Origin: Methylomonas koyamae
GTDB taxonomy: Bacteria > Pseudomonadota > Gammaproteobacteria > Methylococcales > Methylomonadaceae
DNA: 64,000 nt
Reading direction: 5' to 3'
Assembly (NCBI RefSeq): GCF_019669905.1
Contig: NZ_AP019777.1
Span: 620,001-684,000 of the forward strand
Shown here piece by piece: positions 1 to 9,171 of this stretch; position 1 is the first letter of the stretch, and each line of letters begins with the position of its first letter. Both the position numbers and the translations under genes were made by a program. Below the pieces are notes generated by a model. The model saw nothing but the letters and a program-made list of their open reading frames with translations. It was not told where the DNA came from and made no database searches.

Positions 1-2286
1 TTGCTGGTGCTGTCGGTGGCGGCGGGGTTTTTATTTTTCGCCTGGCAAGCGCTGGACCGGAACCACCGGCAACGGTTGCACGAATATTTCGAGTTCGAGG
101 TGGAGCGAATCGCTTCGAACATCAGCGAACGCATGGCATTGCATGCGTTAACCTTGCGTAGCGCGGCAGGGGTGTTTGCCGCCAGCGACGAAGTGACTCG
201 TAACGACTGGCGCGAATTCGTGGAAATGCTGGAGCTGGACCAAAACCATCCCGGCGTGCAAGGCGTCGGTTATGCGCAATGGATTCCGGCCGGCCAATTG
301 CCGGCACACATCGCCCAAATTCGGGCTCAGGGTTTTCCGGAGTATGCGCTATCACCGGACACGCCTCGCGCCCACTACACCAGTATCGTGTTCCTCGAAC
401 CTTTTTCCGGCCGCAACTTGCGGGCCTTCGGCTTCGACATGTTCTCCGAGCCGGTGCGGCGGGAGGCGATGGAACGGGCCCGTGACAGCGGCGAACTGGC
501 CTATTCCGGCAAGGTGGTCTTGGTACAGGAAACCAAAGCCGACGCACAGGCCGGCATGCTGGCTTACTTCCCGGTCTACCGCCACGGCCGCGTGCCGCAA
601 ACGGTGGAGCAACGCCGCGCCGCTTTGCAAGGTTGGGTGTATATCCCCTACCGGATGAACGATTTGCTCGGCGCCATTCTCGGTAAACAGTTGTCGGCGT
701 TGCGGCTGGAAATTTTCGACGCCGACCGGCTCGATGGTGACGGCTTGTTATACGACAGCAACGACACATTGGATTTCCAGCAGCCGATCGCCGGCGGCGA
801 CCGCATCAGCTCGAACCGGCGCCTGGAGTTGGGCGGAAGGCATTGGACCTTGCGTTTTACCGAGCTGGACGGATTTCGCCGGACCAACAAGTTGGAGCCG
901 CCCTGGCCGGAGTTTCTGGCGGCGGCGTTTATCAGTTTTTTGCCGGTTTTTTTCAGCGCAGCGTATATCAAGGCGCGGCGCAGCAGTCTGATTGCGGCGC
1001 ACTTGACCGAATCCTTGAAGCAGAGCGAACGCCGCTTCCGCAGTTTGTTCGAAAACTCGCCGGTCGCTTACGCGGCGCTGGACCGGAGCGGCTGTCTGCT
1101 GGACGTCAATCCGCAGTTATGTGCGTTGCTGGATTATCCGCACGACGAATTGGTAGGCAAAAATTTATTCGATTTGCTGGCCGAGGACGCCGATAACGCA
1201 CCGGATTTCGGGTTGAAACTGCAAATGCTGAACCATTACGGCGTGTTGGAGTGCGAACTGGCATTGCGCAGACGGTCCGGCGGCACCATCACGGTCATTC
1301 TCGACGGCCGCCTGCAAAGCCGAAAAACCGGGGGTGCCGTTATTCACTGTATTTTGACCAATATCACCGAGCGCAAACGCGCCGAGGACAAGTTACAGTT
1401 GGCGGCGCGGGTCTTCGCCGAGGCCCACGAGGGGATCACGATCACCGATGCCGACGGGACTATCATCGACGCCAATCCGACCTTTTGCGCGATTACCGGT
1501 TATCCGCGCGACGAGGTGATCGGCCGCAACCACAATTTCCTGAAATCCGGTAAACACGACGCCGAATTCTATAAAAATCTGTGGCAACTGTTGCAGACCG
1601 AGGGTTGTTGGCAGGGCGAAATATGGAACCGCAAAAAAAGCGGCGAGTTATACGTAGAATTGCTGACCATCTCGGCGATGCGTAACCCGAAAGGGGAGAT
1701 CGTGAATTACGTCGGCTTGTTCTCCGATATCACCCAGTCGAAACTGCATCAACAGGCATTGGAAGAGATGGCGCACCACGATCCGCTGACGCATTTGCCG
1801 AATCGCACCTTGTTCAGCGACCGCTTTCAGCAAGCCATGGCGCGCTGCAAGCGCGACAATTCGATGCTGGGTGTGGTCTATATGGATTTGGACGGTTTCA
1901 AGCAAATTAACGATAATCTGGGCCACGATGCCGGCGACCAGTTGCTGGTGGAAGTGGCGGCGCGCTTGCGGGCCGGTTTGCGCGAGGACGATACCGTCTG
2001 CCGTTTGGGCGGCGACGAGTTTGCGGTATTGATGTGCGGCGTGGAATCGAAGCAGCAATGCGTACAGGCGCTGGAGCGGATTCACCAGAACGTCGCCCGG
2101 ACTTACCGCATTGGCGGACGCCAGGTCGAAATCGGCATTAGTAGCGGCGTAACCTTGTATCCGTTCGATCCGAGCAATCCCGATTATTTGCTGCGCCACG
2201 CCGACGAGGCGATGTATGTTGCCAAGCAGCGCGGCCGCGACCGTTTCGAGTTTTACCAGCCCGACTGCAGCCGCGAATCGGTTTAG
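1..2286 (+). CDS. Membrane-bound diguanylate cyclase (CHASE-PAS-PAS-GGDEF), 5' end at window edge
   Basis: Makes cyclic di-GMP from two GTP in response to a periplasmic signal. Residues 1-20 are a membrane segment, about 35-250 fit a periplasmic CHASE sensor, and a second membrane segment lies near 304-326. Two PAS domains follow (about 345-455 and 462-585), then a GGDEF domain to the end. The active-site GGDEF is intact at 670-674, and an RxxD inhibitory site (REDD, 661-664) sits at the canonical five-residue distance, so product inhibition is expected. There is no EAL or HD-GYP domain. The frame opens at base 1 on TTG, so the true start may lie upstream and the protein may be N-terminally incomplete. 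The signal sensed is unknown. Confidence 0.9.
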   Translation: MLVLSVAAGFLFFAWQALDRNHRQRLHEYFEFEVERIASNISERMALHALTLRSAAGVFAASDEVTRNDWREFVEMLELDQNHPGVQGVGYAQWIPAGQLPAHIAQIRAQGFPEYALSPDTPRAHYTSIVFLEPFSGRNLRAFGFDMFSEPVRREAMERARDSGELAYSGKVVLVQETKADAQAGMLAYFPVYRHGRVPQTVEQRRAALQGWVYIPYRMNDLLGAILGKQLSALRLEIFDADRLDGDGLLYDSNDTLDFQQPIAGGDRISSNRRLELGGRHWTLRFTELDGFRRTNKLEPPWPEFLAAAFISFLPVFFSAAYIKARRSSLIAAHLTESLKQSERRFRSLFENSPVAYAALDRSGCLLDVNPQLCALLDYPHDELVGKNLFDLLAEDADNAPDFGLKLQMLNHYGVLECELALRRRSGGTITVILDGRLQSRKTGGAVIHCILTNITERKRAEDKLQLAARVFAEAHEGITITDADGTIIDANPTFCAITGYPRDEVIGRNHNFLKSGKHDAEFYKNLWQLLQTEGCWQGEIWNRKKSGELYVELLTISAMRNPKGEIVNYVGLFSDITQSKLHQQALEEMAHHDPLTHLPNRTLFSDRFQQAMARCKRDNSMLGVVYMDLDGFKQINDNLGHDAGDQLLVEVAARLRAGLREDDTVCRLGGDEFAVLMCGVESKQQCVQALERIHQNVARTYRIGGRQVEIGISSGVTLYPFDPSNPDYLLRHADEAMYVAKQRGRDRFEFYQPDCSRESV

Positions 2287-2333
2287 TCCGACGGCAGCGT
2301 TCCAACCTAATTTTGAGTTTTTGCGGAGGAAGT

Positions 2334-3065
2334 ATGAATTGTCACGAAGTTGATTACCGGATCGTCGGCCACGACATCCAGATGGTCGAAATCGAATTGG
2401 ATCCGAACGAAACCGTGGTCGCCGAAGCCGGCGCGATGACTTATCTGGAGCAGGATATTGAGTTCGAAACCAAGATGGGCGACGGTTCCGGCGGCGTGAT
2501 GGATAAGCTGTTCGGTATCGGCAAGCGTTTGTTGACCGGCGAATCGGTGTTTCTGACCCATTTCAGCAACCGCGGCGGCCAAAAACGGCAAGTCGCCTTT
2601 GCCGCGCCGTTTCCGGGCACCATCATCGCGTTGAATATGGCTGAGTTGGGACAGGAAGTGATCTGCCAGAAATCGGCATTTTTGGCGGCGGCATTCGGCA
2701 CTCAGGTCGACATTGCCTTTAACAAACGGCTGGGCAGCGGATTCTTCGGCGGCGAAGGCTTTATCCTGCAGCGCCTGCGCGGCGACGGAATGGCCTTTAT
2801 CCATGCCGGCGGCACGGTGGTGCGCAAGGATCTGCGTAACGAGACCCTGCGCCTGGATACCGGTTGTCTGGTCGCGTTCAGCGGCGACATCGATTACAAC
2901 ATTGCCCTGAGCGGCGGACTGAAAAGCATGCTGTTCGGCGGCGAGGGTCTGTTTCTGGCGACGTTGAAAGGCACCGGGTCGGTTTGGATTCAAAGCATGC
3001 CGTTTTCGCGGCTGGCGGAGCGGGTGTTAAGCCAGTATCGGCCGCTGGGCCAGGATAGCCAATAA
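2334..3065 (+). CDS. AIM24 / TIGR00266 family protein
   Basis: A 243-residue protein of the AIM24 (TIGR00266) family, whose biochemical role is not established. It begins [20 protein letters not shown] and has the family's glycine-rich beta-repeat pattern (EAGAMTYLE, then [12 protein letters not shown] and [14 protein letters not shown]), expected to fold as a double-psi or jelly-roll-like barrel. I chose the ATG at 2334 because GCGGAGGAAG stands just upstream; an in-frame start 7 codons earlier has no such site. It follows the diguanylate cyclase by 47 bases and converges on radC. Confidence 0.85.
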   Translation: MNCHEVDYRIVGHDIQMVEIELDPNETVVAEAGAMTYLEQDIEFETKMGDGSGGVMDKLFGIGKRLLTGESVFLTHFSNRGGQKRQVAFAAPFPGTIIALNMAELGQEVICQKSAFLAAAFGTQVDIAFNKRLGSGFFGGEGFILQRLRGDGMAFIHAGGTVVRKDLRNETLRLDTGCLVAFSGDIDYNIALSGGLKSMLFGGEGLFLATLKGTGSVWIQSMPFSRLAERVLSQYRPLGQDSQ

Positions 3066-3071
3066 AGCCGG

Positions 3072-3749
3072 TTACAGCAGGCCGTGTTCGGCAAACGAGA
3101 ATGGCGGGCCGTCGCCGACGATAAAGTGGTCCAATACCCGGATATCGAACAAGCCCAACGCTTGTTTCAGTTTGTCGGTAATTTGCCGGTCGGCTTGACT
3201 GGGTTCGTTGATGCCGGACGGGTGGTTATGGGCGAAAATCACCGCTGCGGCATGGTGGAACAACGCTCGCTTGGCAACCTCGCGCGGGTAGACGCTGGCG
3301 CCGTCTATCGTGCCGCGAAACAGTTCCTCCCATTGAATCACCCGGTGCTGGTTGTCGAGAAACAGGCAGGCGAAGATTTCGTAGCTGTGGCCGCGCAGTT
3401 GCGCGCTCAGATAGGCGCGGGTGATATCGGGACTGGTCAGCGCATTGCCGCGTTGCAGAATTTCGGCGAAATGGCGGCGAGCCATTTCCAGTACCGCTTG
3501 CAGTTGCGCATATTTGGCGTCGCCCAGGCCGTGGCTCAGGCAAAACCGTTCTCGGTCGGCGCCGAGCAGCGCGCGTAGCGAGCCGTATTCGCTCAGCAGT
3601 TCCCGCGCCATGTCCACAGCCGACTTTCCGGCAGTGCCGGTCCGCAGGAAGATCGCCAACAATTCGGCGTCGGTCAAAGCGCCGGCGCCACGCTGCAACA
3701 ATTTTTCGCGCGGACGTTCGGCGGCTGGCCAATTTTTAATGCTCATCAA
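3072..3749 (-). CDS. radC: RadC family JAB/MPN-domain protein
   Basis: A 225-residue RadC protein with a UPF0758 N-terminal helix-hairpin-helix region and a C-terminal MPN(+)/JAMM metalloprotease-like domain. The JAMM residues are present: Glu157 in [14 protein letters not shown] at 174-179, and Asp187. Despite its name, the family's role in DNA repair is unproven. Two adjacent ATG codons open the frame and the second may be used. In gammaproteobacteria radC normally sits head-to-head with coaBC; here the partner is 34 kb away because a prophage occupies the shared intergenic region. Confidence 0.93.
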   Translation of the reverse strand: MMSIKNWPAAERPREKLLQRGAGALTDAELLAIFLRTGTAGKSAVDMARELLSEYGSLRALLGADRERFCLSHGLGDAKYAQLQAVLEMARRHFAEILQRGNALTSPDITRAYLSAQLRGHSYEIFACLFLDNQHRVIQWEELFRGTIDGASVYPREVAKRALFHHAAAVIFAHNHPSGINEPSQADRQITDKLKQALGLFDIRVLDHFIVGDGPPFSFAEHGLL

Positions 3750-3777
3750 CTCGTTCCGGCCGTTAAGAAACGGTTTT

Positions 3778-3787
3778 AAGCATAGAA
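3778..3787. repeat. Putative attL core (AAGCATAGAA)
   Basis: This 10-bp sequence recurs in the same orientation at 38008-38017, on the far side of the prophage. It lies between the radC start and the integrase stop, where an attachment core next to the integrase is expected. A 10-bp match is short, so the true core could be slightly displaced. Confidence 0.45.
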
Positions 3788-3811
3788 TACTTACGGTAAA
3801 TCTTCTATTCA

Positions 3812-3936
3812 GTGTATAAGCATCATAACTTATTGTTTATATTAACTTATTTTAATTGAATGAGGTCTTGGGCCGTTCAATAAATCGTCAATATATGACG
3901 GTTTTTCAGTTAAATTAACGCTTTCCGGTGTATAAG
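3812..3936. repeat. Left integrase arm-type repeats (GTGTATAAG)
   Basis: GTGTATAAG occurs at 3812-3820, and GGTGTATAAG at 3927-3936 inside the integrase 3' end. Related copies lie at the right end (37867, 37906, 37938). Repeats of this kind flanking an attachment core are typical integrase arm-binding sites; the assignment is inferred from position and repetition only. Confidence 0.4.
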
Positions 3937-5029
3937 AATGAGTATAACTTTCGGGCGAAATAGAAGTGGTAGGCTGAATAGAAGATGATTGGTTCATTAA
4001 ATCTCTGGCTCGTTGCGATACTGTCGATTTGCACAGGTGTGCATATCGCGTAGTTGTGTTGATGTTTGAATGTCCAAGTAACGAGCTAATTTCATGCAAT
4101 GACATTGAAGCTTGCGCGCAACGCGAAGCGTAAGTGTGTCGAAAGGTATGGATAGTACAATCTTCTAAGCCAGCTCGATTGAGTGCGGCTCTTATTCCCG
4201 CAGTGCATGTTTTATGACCGCCTTTTGAGTTTGTGAAAACATATTTGTTGTTGCCACGTTCTCTGAAGCGTCTGAGTAAAATGTCTTTAACTCGGTTAGT
4301 CATATAAACCAAGCTCTCGTTATCAACCTTGCTACGATAAAGCGAAATACTGTCGCCTTTAGTATTCACTTGCGACCATTGGAGTGTTGTTATCTCGGAT
4401 AACCTTGCTCCCGTGTCCAATAAGAGTACAGTCAAATCGTAGTTGTCTTGGACAAACGAATTGATTGGATTATCTTCGCCGCGATAAACTCGGTTTGGGT
4501 CTAGCTCAGCAAGTAGCCTGATTTCTTCTTCTCTTGACAAATAACGTAAGCGACCAGATTTGACTTTGATTTTTGGTGGCTCGATTTTAGCGACGTTATA
4601 TCCGTTCTTTTCAGCCCATTTGATAATGCGCGTTATAAAACTAACAGTTTGACTAATGCTGCTTTCATTCAATTTTTCTGCGCGACGAACCTTAATGATA
4701 TTTTCAAGGACTTTATTATTTAAACTTGAAATTGGTTCGTTTAGACCAATCACGTTAGGCAGCCACTTAAGCATAAACTTAGCCGCGTTTTGAACGTTCT
4801 TTGAGGTTAACGGCTTAGACGACGCATATCCCTTTATCGCGTCTTCAATTGATATATTTTCACCGTTTACATTGTGGAGCCCGGCCAGGACTTCTTCGTA
4901 ATATTTGTCAGCTATTTGTTGGGCTAACTTTTTGCTAGTAGTGTTAGTCGATTTTTGATAAAGCCGACCTTTGTGCTTAAACCGAGCGTAATAATTAGGG
5001 GAGTGTTTGAATTTTACTATGTTTGACAT
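3842..5029 (-). CDS. Prophage tyrosine-family site-specific integrase
   Basis: Catalyses strand exchange between phage and bacterial attachment sites. The 395-residue protein has an N-terminal arm-binding part, a SAM-like core-binding region (about 60-145) and a C-terminal catalytic domain. All signature residues are visible: Arg209 (TGARLSE), His294 and Arg297 (HTFRHTY), His320 (LLGHSN) and the nucleophile Tyr329 (TTRYAHL). TAGGAG precedes the ATG. The gene lies against the left end and reads toward radC. It appears intact although the phage is not. No excisionase was recognised nearby. Confidence 0.95.
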   Translation of the reverse strand: MSNIVKFKHSPNYYARFKHKGRLYQKSTNTTSKKLAQQIADKYYEEVLAGLHNVNGENISIEDAIKGYASSKPLTSKNVQNAAKFMLKWLPNVIGLNEPISSLNNKVLENIIKVRRAEKLNESSISQTVSFITRIIKWAEKNGYNVAKIEPPKIKVKSGRLRYLSREEEIRLLAELDPNRVYRGEDNPINSFVQDNYDLTVLLLDTGARLSEITTLQWSQVNTKGDSISLYRSKVDNESLVYMTNRVKDILLRRFRERGNNKYVFTNSKGGHKTCTAGIRAALNRAGLEDCTIHTFRHTYASRCAQASMSLHEISSLLGHSNINTTTRYAHLCKSTVSQRARDLMNQSSSIQPTTSISPESYTHSYTPESVNLTEKPSYIDDLLNGPRPHSIKIS

Positions 5030-5144
5030 CGAGGTTCTCCTATCAGCTAATGTCCACTAAGGACAGGAGCTAATCTATCCAGTAAAACGAAAGTCGTACA
5101 CTGCTTTGTATAAATAAGGGTATGTCTATCAACTTGGTTAAATT

Positions 5145-5483
5145 ATGAAAACTCTTTTCTATGACCTTGACTTTGAAGCTATTCAAAATCTTCATGCACC
5201 ACGCTTACAATCAAAATATAAGACTACTTTTAGAGTTGTCGCTATCGCACGAGTTTGGCCGGTTGACCGCCTCGAAGATAACGTGGTCAACAAATACGTC
5301 ATTAAGAACGTTGAAACAGGTGACGATATCAGCATTGAAAGCGGCACAAAGCTATTCGAAAAACTCAAAGACCTTTTCGAGCAAAACAATACAACTGGCT
5401 TTGGTCGTGAGCTGACGATTTACTCTACTAAATCAGCGGTTAATTTCTATTTCTTATTGAACCTACCAATAGAACTATCATGA
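5145..5483 (+). CDS. Small prophage protein, function unknown (112 aa)
   Basis: I do not recognise this protein. It opens MKTLFYDLDFEAIQNL, is mixed alpha/beta by composition and lacks membrane segments or metal motifs. It is transcribed divergently from the integrase. Its TGA overlaps the next ATG (ATGA), so the two are likely translationally coupled. An ATAAATA element (5110-5116) lies in the leader. No good ribosome binding site is visible before the ATG. Confidence 0.7.
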   Translation: MKTLFYDLDFEAIQNLHAPRLQSKYKTTFRVVAIARVWPVDRLEDNVVNKYVIKNVETGDDISIESGTKLFEKLKDLFEQNNTTGFGRELTIYSTKSAVNFYFLLNLPIELS

Positions 5484-5602
5484 GTGACGAACTAAAACGA
5501 GTAATGGCTGCTTTTGCTAAGCCGAGCAAGCCAACTAAACAGTCCAAAAAATCGGATGCAGAAAAGTTGGCTGAAGCCATCAAAAAACTTAAGAATGTCT
5601 AA
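5480..5602 (+). CDS. Tiny lysine-rich prophage protein (40 aa)
   Basis: A 40-codon frame starting in the ATGA overlap with the preceding gene. The product is highly charged and lysine-rich (AKPSKPTKQSKKSDAEKLAEAIKKLKNV), with a probable C-terminal helix. No family was recognised. The stop-start overlap is the main argument that it is translated. Confidence 0.55.
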   Translation: MSDELKRVMAAFAKPSKPTKQSKKSDAEKLAEAIKKLKNV

Positions 5603-5610
5603 CAGCTAAG

Positions 5611-5623
5611 CTGTCCTTGACAG
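5611..5623 (-). promoter_or_regulatory. Hairpin exposing AAGG (site A)
   Basis: On the minus strand CTGT and ACAG pair around CAAGG. It follows the last gene of the minus-strand block and resembles sites B-D in the leaders of those genes. There is no U-run, so it is not an obvious terminator. Confidence 0.35.
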
Positions 5624-5632
5624 AAAATCCGA

Positions 5633-5971
5633 TTAAGCTATGAATTCTTCTTCAATTTGTTCAAGCTCGTCTTTTTCGGTCAGAATAGTGAAGTTTTCTA
5701 ATGGTTCCCAGTCTGAGACTTCTTCAACAAAATAAGAAACACCGCCCTCCCCACATTCTGAAAACCAAAATTCAAGATCACCGTTTTCTAACAGTTCTTC
5801 AATTTCTTTATTAAAGTAAATACCGATGTCTATTCTGCGCCAGAATAAGTATTGTGCGTCCATTTCTTCTTCAGCATAAACAGCGACTGGTAGAAAAATT
5901 TGAACAGTATGAACGGCACCGTTCGGCATGTCATATTCGAAGTTTAAAGAGGTAAGTTTATAAAGTTTCAT
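5633..5971 (-). CDS. Acidic prophage protein, function unknown (112 aa)
   Basis: Not recognised. The product is strongly acidic with runs such as EEEMDAQ, KEIEELLENG and KDELEQIEEEF. Such DNA-mimic-like acidity is common among small early phage proteins that inhibit host enzymes, but nothing here shows a target. CGGTGAATTAA precedes the ATG. It is the last gene of a three-gene minus-strand block in which each leader carries a GGAC-loop hairpin (sites B, C, D). Confidence 0.7.
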   Translation of the reverse strand: MKLYKLTSLNFEYDMPNGAVHTVQIFLPVAVYAEEEMDAQYLFWRRIDIGIYFNKEIEELLENGDLEFWFSECGEGGVSYFVEEVSDWEPLENFTILTEKDELEQIEEEFIA

Positions 5972-5996
5972 TTAATTCACCGATTTAGTTAATTTA

Positions 5997-6014
5997 AAAG
6001 CCGTCCGTGGCTTT
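5997..6014 (-). promoter_or_regulatory. Leader hairpin with ACGGAC loop (site B)
   Basis: On the minus strand AAAGCC and GGCTTT form a perfect 6-bp stem around the loop ACGGAC, 26 bases upstream of the start codon at 5971. The loop matches the ANGGA core bound by CsrA/RsmA proteins. Regulatory function is inferred. Confidence 0.5.
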
Positions 6015-6022
6015 AGTTTCCA

Positions 6023-6595
6023 TTAAGCCGCTATTGCAGAAGGCTCAGCGTTTTTAAAGAGTTGTTTTACCCAACCAGTTAAAGCAAATATAGGCATATC
6101 ATCGAAAGTTGTTTTGTCTGACGAATCCATAACTGTTGAAAGAACATCATCAGGGTTTTCAATATCGTCAAAAGAATAAACTCGCGGTGTTTGTCCTAAT
6201 TGAGAAACGAGCTCTTCAGTTGCAGTTACAGCCGAACAGATTAACGCGTCTGGATTTATTCCAAATCGATTAGTCAGCAATTCTTTAATAACCGGTCGAA
6301 GCATAACCCCTAACACTTCGTTTTGATATTCATCGAACATTGACATATACAAGTTTGCTTTATAGTGCGGTGTTAACTTTTTAAATTTACGCGGTTCTAC
6401 ATTTTTCAAGCCGAGATTAAATAAAGCACAAGTTTCTTTCACTATATGCTTTGTAATATATTCTTGGAATGCAATGAAGTCGTCAGCAGAAGTTATGTTT
6501 TCAGCGTTTTCGGGTGATGGAACATTCCAAGTTAGAGTTTGTGCATCCAAAAATGATACAAGTTGTTTGATTTGTTTGTTAGATAATTTAGCCAT
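6023..6595 (-). CDS. Prophage protein, function unknown (190 aa)
   Basis: Not recognised. The start MAKLSNKQIKQLV was chosen because GGTGAATATC stands before the ATG at 6595; an ATG 4 codons upstream lacks a site. The protein is mostly helical by composition, with no membrane segment, cysteine cluster or nucleotide-binding motif. It is the middle gene of the minus-strand block. Confidence 0.7.
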   Translation of the reverse strand: MAKLSNKQIKQLVSFLDAQTLTWNVPSPENAENITSADDFIAFQEYITKHIVKETCALFNLGLKNVEPRKFKKLTPHYKANLYMSMFDEYQNEVLGVMLRPVIKELLTNRFGINPDALICSAVTATEELVSQLGQTPRVYSFDDIENPDDVLSTVMDSSDKTTFDDMPIFALTGWVKQLFKNAEPSAIAA

Positions 6596-6632
6596 GATAT
6601 TCACCATTAAAATTTAAAAAGTTAATTAAGAA

Positions 6633-6644
6633 GCCGTCCTTGGC
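6633..6644 (-). promoter_or_regulatory. Leader hairpin with AAGGAC loop (site C)
   Basis: On the minus strand GCC and GGC flank the loop AAGGAC, 38 bases upstream of the start at 6595. The stem is short, but the sequence around it (GCCANGGACGGCT) is shared with site B and partly with site D. Confidence 0.4.
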
Positions 6645-6667
6645 AGAAAAAAGTTCCTAACTAGCGT

Positions 6668-6853
6668 TTACTTATCGAGGCACCATTCGGCTTCGTCGTT
6701 ATTAGCGTGTAAAACGGTATTACCGATTTTTAGCTTTAAGACGTCATAGTCGCCTTCGTTGTTTTCGTTGCCATGCCTAACGACGTTGCGGTGGATTTGG
6801 ATAGAGTTAGCGCCGCTGTCGAAAATTAAGGTTAAAAGTTCTTGAATGTTCAT
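6668..6853 (-). CDS. Small prophage protein, function unknown (61 aa)
   Basis: Begins MNIQELLTLIF. This start is preferred to one 14 codons upstream because AAAGGAAATCAAA precedes it. The sequence is soluble and acidic at the C-terminus, with no recognised family. First gene of the three-gene minus-strand block; site D lies in its leader. Confidence 0.6.
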   Translation of the reverse strand: MNIQELLTLIFDSGANSIQIHRNVVRHGNENNEGDYDVLKLKIGNTVLHANNDEAEWCLDK

Positions 6854-6906
6854 TTTGATTTCCTTTGTTAGGATTAAAGTTAAATGTATTAACAAACTAG
6901 TTTGTC

Positions 6907-6918
6907 GCCCGTCCTGGT
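6907..6918 (-). promoter_or_regulatory. Leader element CCAGGACGGG (site D)
   Basis: The minus strand reads ACCAGGACGGGC about 55 bases before the start at 6853. It shares CANGGACGG with sites B and C, but its stem is only 2-3 bp. It is supported mainly by its position as the third member of the series. Confidence 0.3.
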
Positions 6919-6973
6919 GAGTTAAATTCTACGGAAAAAAACTAATTAAAAAACCCTGCTATACTCTGGGAAA

Positions 6974-7054
6974 ATGACAAAACTGTCAGTGGTACGAAAA
7001 ATGCTACAAGCGAACGGAATTAAGGCGGGATGTCTTGATAACTGCCTGTTTTAA
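6974..7054 (+). CDS. Possible 26-aa prophage peptide
   Basis: A short frame opening MTKLSVVRKMLQANGIKAG, just downstream of a TATACT hexamer (6959-6964) and a weak CTGGGA. It has two cysteines near the C-terminus. It fills a gap between divergent gene blocks; translation is uncertain. Confidence 0.25.
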   Translation: MTKLSVVRKMLQANGIKAGCLDNCLF

Positions 7055-7080
7055 TTGAATTAATCGAATTAACAGGAAAT

Positions 7081-7602
7081 GTGATTTATTTCACAAATAA
7101 CAATTCAGCTATGAGAAAAATAAACGTTGAAATCTATGTAAAAACCGTTGAAGTGGATTTTAGGAAATCAGAAAAGCCTAAAAAGTTTATTTGGTTATAT
7201 GTGTATAGGTTTGATGTGTACAAACACGGAAGCTCGCAAGTTGCAGGTCCCGTATATTGCTGGCCGCCTAAACGTCCTAAAGAACCTGTCACAAGGAAGC
7301 CCTATGTGGCTTCAACTCACTGTTTATTAGATTCGTTAAATCACATCACTGGATGCATTGTTGATGTTGACGGGCTGTTGAGCGGCTTTGAAGAGCGATG
7401 CCCACCATCAAAAGGATTCACAAAGGAAGGTGTTCAACACATTGAGCTATATAGATTGAGTGGCGGTGTAGCCGAACATCTATGGACTTGGAAAGCGGGA
7501 GAACGAGCATTAGAAATATTGATAGCCGATGAGGTCCACGACGATGTGTTTAAACATTTTGTAGGTCAGGTGTCTATGTTGGTGAGTAATGGCGACTCAT
7601 AA
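7081..7602 (+). CDS. Prophage protein, function unknown (173 aa)
   Basis: Not recognised. GTG at 7081 follows ACAGGAAAT; ATG at 7111 (MRKINVEIYV) is the alternative start. The sequence is soluble, with scattered prolines (GPVYCWPPKRPKEPV) and a beta-rich C-terminal half. First gene of a plus-strand block that ends at a strong terminator at 8387. Confidence 0.65.
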   Translation: MIYFTNNNSAMRKINVEIYVKTVEVDFRKSEKPKKFIWLYVYRFDVYKHGSSQVAGPVYCWPPKRPKEPVTRKPYVASTHCLLDSLNHITGCIVDVDGLLSGFEERCPPSKGFTKEGVQHIELYRLSGGVAEHLWTWKAGERALEILIADEVHDDVFKHFVGQVSMLVSNGDS

Positions 7603-7706
7603 AAAACAGTAAAATCAACCGTTTACATTTCCAGTCTTGGTGATAGATTAGCTCTCGACGGATACGAATGGTTCGTATTCGCAATCCCGATGATTGGAGA
7701 ACTAAG

Positions 7707-7904
7707 ATGGCTACTAACAAACCAGAAGCAACCAACACAGTCGCTAGCGAAGAAATCAACAAAGCTTTAGCTGACCTGCTCAATGAACTGCTTGCAGCGG
7801 TTCGCCCATTGAACCCAAAGAAAACGACTAAACGTCAAATCAAACGCGGCATCGCAAACATCGAAGCGATCCTGGCTGACATCAAAGAAGAGGTGTCAAA
7901 ATGA
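7707..7904 (+). CDS. Small helical prophage protein (65 aa)
   Basis: Starts MATNKPEATNTVASEEINK; GGAGAACTAAG precedes the ATG at 7707. An amphipathic helical body with the basic patch KKTTKRQIKRG suggests nucleic-acid or self-association contacts, but no family was recognised. Its TGA overlaps the next ATG (ATGA). Confidence 0.6.
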   Translation: MATNKPEATNTVASEEINKALADLLNELLAAVRPLNPKKTTKRQIKRGIANIEAILADIKEEVSK

Positions 7905-8317
7905 GCGAAGACGAAAAAGATTTCAGCTTCGTTGAGGCGTGGGGTGAAGAACGACTTGGGTTTAATGAAAAGTTCTTTGGTGATTGTTTGTTCGACTTGA
8001 AAATCTTCGATATGACAAATGTACTTATGCCCGCTTACAGCGGGGGCTACTGGAAATTTATGTCGTGGAAAGATACCGTTGCGTTTTATGTTCTCGACGG
8101 TGCTGAACGAGTGACACTTCGCAACTTCAGTGGTGACGAATTCGAAATAGACTCAACACTTGCTGGAATGGTGATTACTTTTTTCGCGTTGAACTTGTAC
8201 ATCGAGAGGACGCAAAATGAAAAACTGATGGACAAATGGGATCGCCTGCGCGAGCTGATCTACAACTATGCAGAAGAGATCGGCCAGGCAAGGGAAGCTT
8301 TTAAAATGCTCGATTAG
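7901..8317 (+). CDS. Prophage protein, function unknown (138 aa)
   Basis: Translationally coupled to the preceding gene by an ATGA overlap. The product (MSEDEKDFSFVEAWGEERLG) is acidic and rich in aromatic residues, resembling small antirestriction-type or inhibitor proteins in composition only. It is the last gene before the terminator at 8387. Confidence 0.65.
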   Translation: MSEDEKDFSFVEAWGEERLGFNEKFFGDCLFDLKIFDMTNVLMPAYSGGYWKFMSWKDTVAFYVLDGAERVTLRNFSGDEFEIDSTLAGMVITFFALNLYIERTQNEKLMDKWDRLRELIYNYAEEIGQAREAFKMLD

Positions 8318-8386
8318 CCACCCAGCTTAGACACTAGAATAAGTCATGCGGTGACTGTGACAATAACTGAAGACACCAAAACACTC

Positions 8387-8412
8387 AAAGGGAGCTTAAC
8401 GCTCCCTTTTTT
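8387..8412 (+). terminator. Rho-independent terminator
   Basis: GGGAGC, loop TTAAC, GCTCCC, then seven T. It ends the plus-strand block 7081-8317. The stop codon of the converging minus-strand gene lies in the loop. Confidence 0.85.
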
Positions 8413-8692
8413 TGTACCTCTCAGCAAGTACAAGCTTGCTCAAATCAATCGGCCGAAGTCCCATCAGCTTTCTAAGCTTTTTGTACTCTCGGTGCGAAAA
8501 CATATCGCCATCACACTCGTAAAATCTGCGCGATAGCCAATCATTGCGATTAGCTCGTGGCTGCTTAAGCTTTGGTTTAAACGGTTCCCAAGGGTTGTCG
8601 TACTCACAATGGCCGACATAGTTAACCCAACACTCATAATGACTGGAACGTTCGTCAAAAAAATCAATAAGTCTGAAATATTTTTGGTTCAT
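8396..8692 (-). CDS. Prophage protein, function unknown (98 aa)
   Basis: Not recognised. It opens MNQKYFRLIDFFDERSSHYE and is rich in aromatic and basic residues, ending in the charged tail AERYKKRER. It is the last gene of a tightly packed minus-strand array (9736 to 8396). Confidence 0.6.
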   Translation of the reverse strand: MNQKYFRLIDFFDERSSHYECWVNYVGHCEYDNPWEPFKPKLKQPRANRNDWLSRRFYECDGDMFSHREYKKLRKLMGLRPIDLSKLVLAERYKKRER

Positions 8693-8722
8693 TCTCCAAA
8701 GATAGCAGAGTGTTGAAGGTTG

Positions 8723-8905
8723 TCAGTCATTCTGAGCTAACCGGTCAAACTGGCCTTTAGGTTCTATTTGGTACAGCTCATTAAAATCACCGAGAGTGAT
8801 CTGAAAGCTATCGTGGTCATATGTCTGCTTAAAGTTAGGGCTTGTTAGATCGCAAGCTAACCCGAGCGGAATACCTTTGCAATTGTCGAAATAAGCATCT
8901 TTCAT
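8723..8905 (-). CDS. Small prophage protein, function unknown (60 aa)
   Basis: Begins MKDAYFDNCKGIPLGLACDL. It starts one base after the stop of the 36-codon gene upstream, consistent with coupled translation. No family was recognised. Confidence 0.5.
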   Translation of the reverse strand: MKDAYFDNCKGIPLGLACDLTSPNFKQTYDHDSFQITLGDFNELYQIEPKGQFDRLAQND

Positions 8906-8906
8906 G

Positions 8907-9017
8907 CTACACCGCCAACTTCATAATTGCTGCGTATAAAGCGGGATACTGAGCTTTCAATGCCTCGGCGTTTACTTTTGGCTTTACGTTCGGTTGTTCA
9001 AATGGCTTGTTATTCAT
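8907..9017 (-). CDS. Tiny prophage protein (36 aa)
   Basis: A frame of 36 codons opening MNNKPFEQPNVKPKVNAEAL. Its start overlaps the end of the upstream gene by 8 bases and its stop directly precedes the next ATG. The overlap pattern on both sides supports it as a real member of the array. Confidence 0.45.
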   Translation of the reverse strand: MNNKPFEQPNVKPKVNAEALKAQYPALYAAIMKLAV

Positions 9018-9171
9018 CGCCGTCTCCATAGTAGTCTGTGATATGTCCTAAAAAATTGTTGTTGATGAAATCATCAAACTCCTCGTCACTGACTGGTGAA
9101 ACTGCTTCAATATCGACAGTTCCATCGGGATTAGACGTTGCTATGTAAACCGGTGATAGTTCCTTTTTCAT
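9010..9171 (-). CDS. Small acidic prophage protein (53 aa)
   Basis: AAAGGAGAACACAAA gives a strong ribosome site for the ATG at 9171 (MKKELSPVYIATSNPDGTVD); an upstream in-frame start would lack one. The C-terminus is very acidic (SDEEFDDFINNN, YYGDGDE). No family was recognised. It overlaps genes on both sides. Confidence 0.55.
   Translation of the reverse strand: MKKELSPVYIATSNPDGTVDIEAVSPVSDEEFDDFINNNFLGHITDYYGDGDE

Noticed and set aside
122..769. 215-codon frame antisense to the diguanylate cyclase
   Set aside because: Arginine/proline-rich composition typical of a shadow frame in high-GC coding DNA.
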